Below are positions 1 to 6,953 of a stretch of DNA of 16,372 nt, piece after piece. Location: NCBI GenBank assembly GCA_027031145.1, contig JALVEG010000076.1, forward strand, positions 1-16,372. The letters run 5' to 3'. The notes under the pieces were generated by a model that was given only the letters and a program-made list of their open reading frames with translations, did not search any database and had not been told where the DNA came from. A program made the position numbers and the translations under genes. Each line of letters starts with the position of its first letter. Within the stretch, counting starts at the first letter, position 1. Source of the stretch: Saprospiraceae bacterium (GTDB lineage Bacteria; Bacteroidota; Bacteroidia; Chitinophagales; Saprospiraceae).

Positions 1-6
1 ATTAAA

Positions 7-23
7 CAGTCTGTGTAAGACTG
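7..23. promoter_or_regulatory. Small inverted repeat upstream of the DUF6922/AbiEii pair
   Basis: CAGTC (7-11) and GACTG (19-23) form a 5-bp inverted repeat with a 7-nt spacer, 45 nt before the GTG start of the first gene. Toxin-antitoxin operons are often autoregulated through inverted repeats in this position, so it could be an operator. It is short enough to be chance, and upstream sequence is cut off by the window edge. Confidence 0.2.
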
Positions 24-67
24 AACCAATAAATAAAATTTAATGTTTAATAATAAATGATAATAAA

Positions 68-382
68 GTGATCAATTCTTATAAAAAACATAATATAAGT
101 GAACTGAGCGACCATTTGTTTTGGGACATTGACAAGGAGAAAATCTCATGGGATGACAATAAGCATTTAATTGTTCAGCGTATATTGCAATACGGCACAA
201 TGAATGACTGGAATATATTAAAAACAATTTTTGGTATTAAAGGCATTGCTGCCATAGCTATGGAACTAAGGAGTTTGGATCCCGTATCCCTAAATTTTAT
301 AGCAACTATTTCCGATACCCCAAAAGAAAAATACAGATGTTTTATAGAGAGGCAATCGAATCCGACACTTTGGAACTCCTGA
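68..382 (+). CDS. DUF6922-like protein, putative antitoxin partner of an AbiEii nucleotidyltransferase
   Basis: A 104-residue soluble protein with no signal peptide or membrane segment. The N-terminal stretch (about residues 10-60, containing LFWDID and later IVQRILQYGTMNDW) resembles the small DUF6922 family that commonly sits directly before AbiEii/AbiGii nucleotidyltransferases in Bacteroidota. This is recalled family knowledge, not a search result. The start is GTG at 68: the frame runs open from a stop at 41-43 with no ATG before it, and the next in-frame Met lies deep in the conserved part. The 3' end overlaps the next gene by 46 nt, which implies co-transcription and translational coupling. 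By position it takes the place of the AbiEi antitoxin of classical AbiE systems, but it is shorter and I see no obvious winged-helix domain. The antitoxin role is inference. Confidence 0.72.
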   Translation: MINSYKKHNISELSDHLFWDIDKEKISWDDNKHLIVQRILQYGTMNDWNILKTIFGIKGIAAIAMELRSLDPVSLNFIATISDTPKEKYRCFIERQSNPTLWNS

Positions 383-948
383 AAAAAATTAATTCCAATT
401 CATATTTTAAAAATGTGAGATTGGTTGGAGGGACGGCATTAGCGCTGCAAACAGGTCACAGAAAATCTGTAGATTTGGATTTTTTCGGTAGTTTTTATCC
501 GGATGAATATGAAGTTTCAAAAGCTATACAAACTTATGGAGATATAAAAAAATTACACTCAACTCCAAATATTTTTGTTTTTAGTATCAATAATATTAAA
601 GTGGATTTCGTCAATTACAGCTATCCGTGGATTGAAGATATAATGTATATCAACGGACTAAAGCTTGCAGGTAAAAAAGATATCGGGGCAATGAAGCTTG
701 CAGCAATCGCTGGCAGGGGAACAAAAAAAGATTTTGTTGATCTATATTTTCTGTTGAAAGAATTTTCATTGAAAGAATTACTGGATTTTTATTCTCAAAA
801 ATATAATGATGGCAATATATTTATGGTATTAAGAAGTCTTAATTATTTTGAAGATGCCGACAAAGATGACATACAAATGATAAAGAACGTTTCATGGGAA
901 GTTATCAAAAATAATATTATAGAACATCATAAAGATTTTTTATTATAA
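337..948 (+). CDS. AbiEii/AbiGii toxin-family nucleotidyltransferase
   Basis: A 203-residue cytosolic nucleotidyltransferase-fold protein (formerly DUF1814; AbiEii/MenT relatives). Residues 29-50 hold the family signature: GGTALAL (31-37), HR (41-42), S44 and the paired acids D46 and D48 before FF, which fit the metal- and nucleotide-binding site. A third acidic position is probably D90 in KVDF. Residues 115-140 hold the second conserved block, AMKLAAIAGRGTKKDFVDLY, with K120, R127, K130/K131, D132 and D135. In known type IV systems such toxins transfer nucleotides, for MenT onto tRNA, and are neutralised by the partner gene. The ATG at 337 lies inside the upstream gene; this start is supported by the family-typical beginning MFYREAI...TLELLKKI. 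All catalytic positions look intact. It may act in abortive infection or simply be an addictive or housekeeping pair. Confidence 0.88.
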   Translation: MFYREAIESDTLELLKKINSNSYFKNVRLVGGTALALQTGHRKSVDLDFFGSFYPDEYEVSKAIQTYGDIKKLHSTPNIFVFSINNIKVDFVNYSYPWIEDIMYINGLKLAGKKDIGAMKLAAIAGRGTKKDFVDLYFLLKEFSLKELLDFYSQKYNDGNIFMVLRSLNYFEDADKDDIQMIKNVSWEVIKNNIIEHHKDFLL

Positions 949-1044
949 GCACTTTGCCAAAATATTTATATGCATTATCTCAATTATGCTTAGGTAAGAA
1001 TAGTTTAATTTTATATATTTATGCGTTTTTAATAAAAAAATATT

Positions 1045-3732
1045 ATGAAAAAATCATATTTACCAACGTCAATTATTTTTATCAGTCTTTTGTATTTATT
1101 GATCGGGAATGAAAAAGTAAATCCAAGAGAGAAATATGACAAATACCTTGCAGGGGAATATAGGCAAATGTCCGGTCTGTTTACTGATGAAACAAATGAT
1201 GTTAAAGAACCGGATCATCCTGAAATGGCAGCTTTCCAGAATCACTATATGATCATTGATCCTGAAACGAAAAAAGTTCCCGAAAAAGCATTGCTGAAAT
1301 CATATAATTATACAAACAGACTAAAAACATCCGCTAAATTTAATTACAGGGATGATATTGACTGGAATCAGGTTCAATCCAATATGGGGGGCAGAATAAG
1401 GGGCATAATGTGGGATCCTGTGGATACAAATAAAGTATGGGCATGTAGTGTTACCGGAGGATTGTGGTACAATAATAATGTAGAAGACGAAAATTCAAAC
1501 TGGAATCAGGTAGATGGATTTTGGACGGGATTATCAACAAATTGTATTACTTATGATCCCAATAATCAGAAAGTGTTTTATGTTGGAACGGGAGAATATC
1601 ATACAGCAAGAACCATTTATCGTGAATCTTCAGGAGTTGGTTATGGCATCTGGAAAACAACGGATGGAGGAAATACCTGGAATATAATCGAATCGACAAG
1701 AGATTTTAAATATATTTCCGATATCAAAGTCAGAAATGAAAATGGAAATAGCATTATATATGCAGGTGTGGTTTCAGGGATATACAAAGGCAAAAAACAC
1801 CTGAGCAAACCCGAAGAAGGATTATATCGTTCCGATAATAATGGACAATCCTGGGAACAAGTTTTACCCGATATACAGGGAGACACACTGTCATTTGCTC
1901 CTGCAGATATAGAAATTGCAGCTAATAACAGAATTTTTATCGGTACTTTGAAAAACATTGAAGGTAATGGTGGTGCTAATATCTTGTGGTCTGATACCGG
2001 TCTTAAAGGTTCCTGGCATGTTTTTAATGACTATGAAAATATAATAAAAAATGATAGCGAATACCCTTTGCCCGGGAGAGTGATAATAGGTGCAGCTCCT
2101 TCAGACAGCAAAGTTGTTTATGCTCTTGTTGGTGCGGGATGGTACAATGGTTACGGATTTAATTATGCAAGAGGGAGGTATATATTGAAATCCGTGGACG
2201 GAGGATTATCCTGGACGGAGAAAAGTATTCCTCAAAACGATCCCGGTTGGGCATCGCTTTCCTGGCATGCATTTGATATTGCAGTTAACCCGGGTGATCC
2301 GGAAAATGTTTTTGTAGGAGGTTTGGATCTTTGGAAATCAACAAACGGAGGAGATAACTGGGCACATGCTTCTGATTGGGGAGCTATGTATTCAGGAGGA
2401 GGAGATGATTATGTTCATGCAGATCAACATTGGATAGCATATAAACCGGGTTCTTCAAAAAAAGCAATTTTCAGTACGGATGGAGGTGTTTTTTACTCAT
2501 CTAATGCTGATGAAATTTCACCGGTATTTGAAGAAAGAAATAACAACTTATCGACATTACAGTTTTATTCTTGTGAAATTTCACCCGTTAAGGATCTAAA
2601 TCTGTTTATAGGTGGTCTTCAGGATAACGGATCATTGTTGTATTTGGGACAGCCGTTAAATATAAACAATATGATATCCGGAGGTGACGGGGCTTATTGT
2701 TTTATAGATCAGGATGAACCTCAAAAAGTAATAACATCATTATACTATAACAAGTATTATTTATTTGAAAATTTATCTTATAAATGGTCATTCGGTCAAT
2801 ATGGTACAGGAGTGTTTATCAATCCGGGAGATTATGATAGCAAAAATAATATTTTATATACCAATGCATGTTCTTTTAAAGGAAATTTGGCTAATAATTT
2901 GCTTTGTGTTACAATTTCACCCGATACTTCTATAAATACGTTTGTTGATTTGGGAACAAACTTAAATACTTACTTCTCTCATATAAAGGTTTCTTCTTTT
3001 ACAGACGAAAATCAAACAACTTTATTTGTCGGTTCTCAAAACGGAAGACTTTTTAAGGTAACGAATCCATTGACAGCTTTACAAACTTTTGAAATAGGTA
3101 GCAATGATTTTCCCGTTGCTAATATTTCAAGTGTGGCAATAGGCGGTAGTGAAGATACTTTATTGGTTACTTTTTCAAATTATGGAGTGAAGTCCGTTTG
3201 GGAAACATATGACGGAGGACAAAATTGGACTGATATTTCAGGTAATTTACCTGATATGCCGGTAAGATGGGCTTTGTATCATCATGATAATTCTAGCCAG
3301 GTTCTTTTAGCAACGGAATTAGGGATTTGGTACAGGGAAAGCATGGATTCTAATATCTGGAAACCGGATAATAGTTTTCCCAATGTCAGGATCGATATGT
3401 TAAAGATCAGGGAAAATGATAATACAGTGGTAGTTGCATCTCATGGCATGGGATTGTTTTGGGGAAAATGGGAGAAAGAATCAGTCAGATCTGAAGATAT
3501 TGTTGAAAACAATGATTTTGAAATATACCCTAATCCTTCAAACGGGATCTTTAATATAAAAGGGCAAAAGGATAGTTATTATTCGGTTTTTGATATCAAA
3601 GGCAGGGTAATTTTAAAAGGGAAAATAAACCCTGCCGTTTCGCTTGATCTTTCAAATCAACCTAAAGGAATTTATTATTTAAAGATCCGGAATAAAAAAA
3701 GAATATTTACTGAAATATTAGTATTGCAATAA
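1045..3732 (+). CDS. Secreted Asp-box/BNR-repeat (sortilin-like) protein with T9SS type A sorting domain
   Basis: An 895-residue exported protein. Residues 1-21 form a basic then hydrophobic signal peptide (MKKSYLPTSIIFISLLYLLIG) with no lipobox Cys. The body (about 100-815) is a beta-propeller-like region with Asp-box motifs of the S/T-x-D-x-G-x-x-W type: TTDGGNTW near 204, SDNNGQSW near 263, SVDGGLSW near 383, STNGGDNW near 432, a degenerate STDGGVFY near 476 and TYDGGQNW near 720. Residues from about 825 form a T9SS type A C-terminal domain: IYPNPSNGIFNI, then YSVFDIKGRVIL, LDLSNQPKGIYYLKI and a final VLQ. This tail directs export through the type IX system, with removal and often surface attachment. 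Asp-box propellers occur in sialidases and in many non-enzymatic proteins; I see no sialidase arginine triad and assign no activity. It is a single-gene unit, convergent with the small heat-shock genes. Confidence 0.88.
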   Translation: MKKSYLPTSIIFISLLYLLIGNEKVNPREKYDKYLAGEYRQMSGLFTDETNDVKEPDHPEMAAFQNHYMIIDPETKKVPEKALLKSYNYTNRLKTSAKFNYRDDIDWNQVQSNMGGRIRGIMWDPVDTNKVWACSVTGGLWYNNNVEDENSNWNQVDGFWTGLSTNCITYDPNNQKVFYVGTGEYHTARTIYRESSGVGYGIWKTTDGGNTWNIIESTRDFKYISDIKVRNENGNSIIYAGVVSGIYKGKKHLSKPEEGLYRSDNNGQSWEQVLPDIQGDTLSFAPADIEIAANNRIFIGTLKNIEGNGGANILWSDTGLKGSWHVFNDYENIIKNDSEYPLPGRVIIGAAPSDSKVVYALVGAGWYNGYGFNYARGRYILKSVDGGLSWTEKSIPQNDPGWASLSWHAFDIAVNPGDPENVFVGGLDLWKSTNGGDNWAHASDWGAMYSGGGDDYVHADQHWIAYKPGSSKKAIFSTDGGVFYSSNADEISPVFEERNNNLSTLQFYSCEISPVKDLNLFIGGLQDNGSLLYLGQPLNINNMISGGDGAYCFIDQDEPQKVITSLYYNKYYLFENLSYKWSFGQYGTGVFINPGDYDSKNNILYTNACSFKGNLANNLLCVTISPDTSINTFVDLGTNLNTYFSHIKVSSFTDENQTTLFVGSQNGRLFKVTNPLTALQTFEIGSNDFPVANISSVAIGGSEDTLLVTFSNYGVKSVWETYDGGQNWTDISGNLPDMPVRWALYHHDNSSQVLLATELGIWYRESMDSNIWKPDNSFPNVRIDMLKIRENDNTVVVASHGMGLFWGKWEKESVRSEDIVENNDFEIYPNPSNGIFNIKGQKDSYYSVFDIKGRVILKGKINPAVSLDLSNQPKGIYYLKIRNKKRIFTEILVLQ

Positions 3733-3739
3733 TAAAAAA

Positions 3740-3764
3740 GTAACTACTCAGACAGGGTGCTTTT
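3740..3764 (-). repeat. Short dispersed repeat copy C (AAAAGCAC, 5 nt, CTGAGTAG)
   Basis: Read on the minus strand this is AAAAGCAC, five nt (CCTGT), CTGAGTAG, then one nt and TAC. It matches the copy at 4496-4520 at 21 of 25 positions. It lies 8 nt after the stop of the Asp-box gene. Its TAACTAC end (3741-3747) can also pair with GTAGTTA at 3787-3793. It is one of several related intergenic repeats in the window. Confidence 0.55.
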
Positions 3765-3801
3765 CAGTCAATATTATTCTACACGGGTAGTTATTAAAAA
3801 A

Positions 3802-3837
3802 ACAGGGGATAAAAATCTAATGATCTTTATCCCCTGT
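3802..3837 (-). terminator. Intrinsic terminator between convergent genes
   Basis: A perfect 12-bp stem, ACAGGGGATAAA (3802-3813) with TTTATCCCCTGT (3826-3837), and a 12-nt loop. On the minus strand the stem is followed directly by a run of at least six T (complement of the A run at 3796-3801), so it is a strong Rho-independent terminator for the small heat-shock gene that ends at 3856. On the plus strand only a weak ACTTT tract follows, so termination of the Asp-box gene there is less certain. Confidence 0.85.
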
Positions 3838-3855
3838 ACTTTAAAACCAAAATAC

Positions 3856-4299
3856 TTATTTTACTTTAATTGCTAATGGTCCCTTCTTGATTGCTTCTTC
3901 TTTTTTCTTCATTGTGATCTTCAATATTCCGTCTTTGTACTCGGCATCAATATGTTTGGTATCGACAGTTTGAGGAATAGTGAATACACGTTTGAATGAT
4001 GTATAATTGTATTCCATTCTCACCATGTTTTCTTCTTTTTCCTCTTCTTTTTGTTCAATATTGGAAGAAATTATCAATTCATTATCCTCCAATTTGATAT
4101 CGATATCTTTTTTATTCACACCGGGTACTGCAAGTTCCAGGATATACTTGTCTTTTTCTTCAACAATATTAACTGCCGGTTGAGTGTAATTTACATTTGG
4201 TGATTTGAAATCACTCAAAAAGTTGTTGAATAATTCGTCATAAAGATCTCCAAACAAATATTGTGATGGAGCAAACGGCTTAAATTTCATTAGTGTCAT
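3856..4299 (-). CDS. Small heat-shock protein (Hsp20/alpha-crystallin family), copy 1
   Basis: A 147-residue ATP-independent cytosolic chaperone that would hold unfolding proteins for later refolding by Hsp70/ClpB. The N-terminal arm (about 1-38) is aromatic-rich (FAPSQYLFGDLYDELFNNF), as is usual. The alpha-crystallin domain covers about 40-131: VNIVEEKDKYILELAVPGVNKKDIDI, a charged E/K loop near 82-92, then FKRVFTIP and the hallmark AEYKDGIL (119-126). The C-terminal I-x-I/V anchor is IKV (144-146). The start at 4299 was taken; Met4 is an alternative that would change little. It lies downstream of and parallel to a second Hsp20 gene 223 nt away, with a hairpin repeat in the gap and a strong terminator after it, so it probably has its own transcript. 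Confidence 0.95.
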   Translation of the reverse strand: MTLMKFKPFAPSQYLFGDLYDELFNNFLSDFKSPNVNYTQPAVNIVEEKDKYILELAVPGVNKKDIDIKLEDNELIISSNIEQKEEEKEENMVRMEYNYTSFKRVFTIPQTVDTKHIDAEYKDGILKITMKKKEEAIKKGPLAIKVK

Positions 4300-4357
4300 A
4301 GCTATTATTTTTTTAGTTAAACCATAAAATTAATAAACTCACGGTCGTACATTATTT

Positions 4358-4374
4358 GTATCTACTCAGGTAGA
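4358..4374 (-). repeat. 17-bp inverted copy of the CTGAGTAG hairpin repeat
   Basis: GTATCTACTCAGGTAGA is the exact reverse complement of 4504-4520, 129 nt away. It is itself a mini-hairpin, TCTAC-TCAG-GTAGA. It sits 59 nt upstream of the start of the first Hsp20 gene, in the range of a promoter or operator, and it lacks the AAAAGCAC half found in the other copies. A regulatory role is inference. Confidence 0.6.
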
Positions 4375-4470
4375 ATCATTTTGATTTAAAAAAACACTTT
4401 TTTTGCCATATTTCAGCTATTATTTTTTGACGTAGCTCCACTATGCCTTCAAAAAATGAGCTTCATCTGG

Positions 4471-4544
4471 CAAAAAAATTGAATTTTTTCATTTCAAAAG
4501 CACTCTACCTGAGTAGATACCATTATTTCAATTCAATTTTTTTG
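4471..4544 (-). terminator. Candidate terminator hairpin at the end of Hsp20 copy 2
   Basis: CAAAAAAATTGAATT (4471-4485) and AATTCAATTTTTTTG (4530-4544) are perfect 15-bp inverted repeats. On the minus strand the upstream arm includes the last codons of the Hsp20 gene (KKIEL), the loop holds the stop codon and the repeat at 4496-4520, and the downstream arm itself supplies a run of seven T. The stem is AT-rich and the loop long (44 nt), so it may act as a weak terminator, a 3'-end RNA structure, or both. Confidence 0.4.
4496..4520 (+). repeat. Short dispersed repeat copy A (AAAAGCAC, 5 nt, CTGAGTAG)
   Basis: AAAAGCAC (4496-4503), then TCTAC, CTGAGTAG and ATAC. It lies 2 nt beyond the stop codon of Hsp20 copy 2 (minus strand). 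The last 17 bases recur inverted at 4358-4374; the whole unit recurs at 3740-3764 on the other strand. A related start (ATTTCAAAAGCACT) occurs at 6696-6709, and ACCTGAGTA recurs at 6936-6944. Confidence 0.6.
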
Positions 4545-4942
4545 TTTTTTACAGTTTCATCTTCCTTTTTAAACGGAAGTTTTACTGTCAAGATTCCATT
4601 ATTGTATTTTGCATCAATTTTTTCCATGTCAACATTTTCAGACAATTTGTATTCCAATTTGAAATTTGCATAATCAAATTCTTTCAGTAAAATACTTCTG
4701 CCTTCTGTTTTTTCCAATTTATCTTCCTTGGCGGACTGAATTACAAGAATGTTATCATTCACATTGATATCTATATCCTTTTTATTCAATCCGGGAATTG
4801 CAATACGTAGTTCTGTCCAATCATCGTTTTGAACAATATTTACTTTCGGTACACTTTGGCTGGTAGCTGCTTTACTAAGCAGTCTTTCCAGTTCCATCAA
4901 AGGACTGTATAAATCTTTTGCCGGACTAGTTAGATATGTCAT
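4523..4942 (-). CDS. Small heat-shock protein (Hsp20/alpha-crystallin family), copy 2
   Basis: A 139-residue small heat-shock chaperone. The N-terminal arm (1-30) is short and unlike that of its neighbour. The alpha-crystallin domain spans about 31-122: VPKVNIVQNDDWTELRIAIPGLNKKDIDI, then LKEFDYANFKLEYKL, then AKYNNGIL (111-118). The C-terminal I-x-L anchor is IEL (136-138), three residues before the stop. The two Hsp20 proteins share the PG-NKKDIDI core but differ widely elsewhere, so this is an old duplication or two lineages rather than a recent copy. Different arms could give different oligomers or clients, or mixed oligomers; that is inference. A weak TAnnTTTG-like element (AATATTTG, complement of 4992-4999) lies about 50 nt upstream. 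Confidence 0.94.
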   Translation of the reverse strand: MTYLTSPAKDLYSPLMELERLLSKAATSQSVPKVNIVQNDDWTELRIAIPGLNKKDIDINVNDNILVIQSAKEDKLEKTEGRSILLKEFDYANFKLEYKLSENVDMEKIDAKYNNGILTVKLPFKKEDETVKNKKIELK

Positions 4943-5224
4943 AATTATTATATTTTAAGTTTCTTAAATCAAATTTTCACTCTTAATTATTCAAATATTA
5001 TACCTGTATAGTTTTTCAGTCATTTTTACTTAAATCAAGTACAAAAAACAAGACATTATGACAGTTGAAAAAAACACACCTGCCAAATTGGCTTTGTGGT
5101 TTAAAAAAAATAGTATTTAGCTGAACTTAAATTGTGTCAATAACCAAATAGGTGTTATTATGATAAAAAACACTTTTTTAATCAAAATGTAGCCATCTTA
5201 TAAGAGTAGATAAGAGAAAGTAAC

Positions 5225-5758
5225 CTACTTCAAAAAAGTAATTCTTCTCAGTGTATTCTCTTTGGTCAAGATCTTGTGTTTGATAACTCCTATCACATGA
5301 AGAACAAATAATATCATCAAAATAGTTGCCAATAAGTTGTGTCCTTCTACCAATAAAGATTCATCATGAGGCTTAATAAGTGAGATGTCTCCCGTTCTTA
5401 TTGCATTTCCATACCCAATAATTATCATTGCTAAAATACCTAAGATACTTATCAAAAATAACAAATAGTAAAATGAATTATCTATCCAAACAATTAATTT
5501 ATCATTGAATTTGTATCCGGTTTTAAGATGTGGAGGTCTTGGGTGTTTAAAATAATAGTATGTTCTAATGATAGTCAGAATTAAAACTAAAGTTCCCAGG
5601 ATAACATGAATTGCTAAAGGGAAAAGTTTATCCTCGGATTCCAATCCTCCGATATATTTACCGAGAGGAAATAATATCAGGATCAAGAGAGCGGTTATCC
5701 AATGAATTATTATAGTTCCTTTTGAATATTTTATGGTCATATCGTTTTTAGCAGTCAT
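5225..5758 (-). CDS. Cytochrome b561-like membrane protein
   Basis: A 177-residue inner-membrane protein with four predicted helices at about 16-36, 46-68, 92-117 and 136-160. Histidines H19 (IIIHW), H51 (AIHVILG), H140 (EGHNLLA) and H154 (LHVIGVIKH) sit in helices 1, 2 and 4, where b561-type proteins bind two b hemes. The family passes electrons between the quinone pool or other donors and a partner; no partner gene is adjacent, so the donor and acceptor are unknown. The start ATG at 5758 is chosen; Met7 is possible. It is a single gene with its own TAnnTTTG element 30-37 nt upstream, and it is divergent from the alkylation repair gene. Confidence 0.82.
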   Translation of the reverse strand: MTAKNDMTIKYSKGTIIIHWITALLILILFPLGKYIGGLESEDKLFPLAIHVILGTLVLILTIIRTYYYFKHPRPPHLKTGYKFNDKLIVWIDNSFYYLLFLISILGILAMIIIGYGNAIRTGDISLIKPHDESLLVEGHNLLATILMILFVLHVIGVIKHKILTKENTLRRITFLK

Positions 5759-5787
5759 ATTTCTAAAATTTATTTTCTTTCAATTAT

Positions 5788-5795
5788 CAAAAATA
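5788..5795 (-). promoter_or_regulatory. Bacteroidota-type -7 element for the cytochrome b561-like gene
   Basis: TATTTTTG on the minus strand fits TAnnTTTG, the -7 consensus of the Bacteroidota primary sigma factor. A TTG (complement of 5813-5815) lies 17 nt further upstream, slightly closer than the usual -33 spacing. The distance to the start codon would give a leader of roughly 25 nt. Confidence 0.45.
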
Positions 5796-5933
5796 GAAAA
5801 TAATCTTAATTTCAACCTATATTTTCAACAAAAAATTCTTTGTGGTACTTTAAGATAAAAAATTTTGTGTCTATTACTGTCTATAAGCATACATTTTTAG
5901 ACATAAAAGCACAGAGATTAATATAGATAAACT

Positions 5934-5941
5934 TATATTTG
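5934..5941 (+). promoter_or_regulatory. Bacteroidota-type -7 element for the AlkD-like gene
   Basis: TATATTTG is an exact TAnnTTTG match ending 21 nt before the ATG at 5963, implying a very short leader. No convincing TTG -33 element is seen at the expected spacing. Confidence 0.5.
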
Positions 5942-5962
5942 TAGAAATAAATATATTAATAA

Positions 5963-6688
5963 ATGAAAGCAACTAATGTCATAAATGAATTGAAAAAATA
6001 TGCTTCCGAAAAACGAAAAAATTCAAATGAATGGTTTTTTAAAACAGGCAAAGGTGAATATGGAGAAGGAGACCGGTTCATCGGTGTTTCGATGCCGGAT
6101 ATCCGTAAAGCTATAAAGGAATTTAAAAAACTTCCTTTTCCTGAAATAGAAAAATTGTTGGTATCCCCGATACATGAAGTCCGTATGTCAGGAGTATTAA
6201 TTCTAACAAATAATGCAAAAAGGGCATTTAAGAAAAAAGATATTGATGAACATAAAAAAATTGCCGATTTTTATTTAAAAAATAAGCGCGGAATAAATAA
6301 TTGGGATCTTGTAGATGTTTCATGCCATTATGTAATAGGTGATGCTATTGTCAATAATATTTATGATTTGAAATTGTTGGATGATTTGGCTTCTTCGGAC
6401 ACATTATGGGATAGAAGAATAGCAATGGTGTCCACTATTTCTTTTATAAGAAACGGTGATGTATTCCCAACTGTAATTTTAGCAAAAAAACTCCTCGACA
6501 ACAAAGAAGATCTTATGCACAAAGCAGTTGGCTGGATGCTAAGGGAAGCTTGGAAAAGAGAACCTGCAATAATCGAAGATTTTTTATTGGAAAATTACCA
6601 TGATATACCTCGAACAGCTCTACGATATGCTATTGAAAGAATGGAAGAAACCAAGAGGAAAGAGTTTTTGTATTTGTATAAAAAGTGA
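5963..6688 (+). CDS. DNA alkylation repair protein, AlkD-like HEAT-repeat glycosylase
   Basis: A 241-residue, all-helical protein of the AlkC/AlkD family, which removes N3- and N7-alkylated purines from DNA with HEAT-like repeats that cradle the duplex and without flipping the base. The diagnostic block NNWDLVDVS (112-120) supplies W114 and D118, matching the Trp/Asp pair of Bacillus cereus AlkD, and LWDRRIAMVST (148-158) supplies the conserved Arg (R151 or R152). The N-terminal GVSMPDIRK (41-49) and the later AVGWMLREAWKR are also typical. Length is normal. It starts at the first ATG after an exact promoter element and appears monocistronic. It converges with the MutS-like gene, with a palindromic repeat between them; both belong to DNA-repair families, but opposite strands argue against one operon. 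Confidence 0.92.
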   Translation: MKATNVINELKKYASEKRKNSNEWFFKTGKGEYGEGDRFIGVSMPDIRKAIKEFKKLPFPEIEKLLVSPIHEVRMSGVLILTNNAKRAFKKKDIDEHKKIADFYLKNKRGINNWDLVDVSCHYVIGDAIVNNIYDLKLLDDLASSDTLWDRRIAMVSTISFIRNGDVFPTVILAKKLLDNKEDLMHKAVGWMLREAWKREPAIIEDFLLENYHDIPRTALRYAIERMEETKRKEFLYLYKK

Positions 6689-6710
6689 TTTTTTTATTTC
6701 AAAAGCACTT

Positions 6711-6936
6711 AACCCGGATTATTCATGCTTTTAGCTTTATGTAGATGCAAGGCATCGAAATACGCAGATATATTCTTATATTTCAAGTGTTTCGTAACGC
6801 AGCAGATGCATAAAGATAAAATCAAACAACACCCCAAATTTGAGGTGATAATTTTAAACATATTTATGCATAATTAATTAATATCTAGTAGTTTAATACA
6901 ATACAAAAAAATATAGTGGTGAATAATTCGGGCTAA
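6711..6936. repeat. Palindromic intergenic repeat between two DNA-repair-family genes
   Basis: The core (about 6729-6821) is a 93-nt imperfect palindrome. The left arm begins TTTTAGCTTTATGTAGATGC and the right arm, reverse complemented, begins TTTTATCTTTATGCATCTGC; both go on to CGAAATAC or CGAAACAC and meet near 6775, with roughly two thirds of positions paired. An outer inverted pair frames it: AACCCGGATTATTCA (6711-6725) against TGAATAATTCGGGCTAA (6920-6936). The repeat block ATTTCAAAAGCACT (6696-6709) abuts the left side and ACCTGAGTA (6936-6944) the right. No ORF or transposase is inside. It looks like a REP- or MITE-like dispersed element and could also act as a transcription barrier between the convergent genes. 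Confidence 0.55.
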
Positions 6937-6953
6937 CCTGAGTATTTATTGTA

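Noticed and set aside
1641..1958. 105-codon minus-strand frame inside the Asp-box gene
   Set aside because: It is antisense to a well-supported repeat protein and has no recognisable family or signals.
1045..3732. Reading the Asp-box protein as a sialidase
   Set aside because: Asp-boxes are present but no arginine triad or FRIP-like motif is visible, so the enzymatic name is not supported.
4443..4673. 76-codon plus-strand frame across the end of Hsp20 copy 2
   Set aside because: It overlaps the antisense of the conserved alpha-crystallin core and the hairpin repeats; Phe/Ser-rich shadow.
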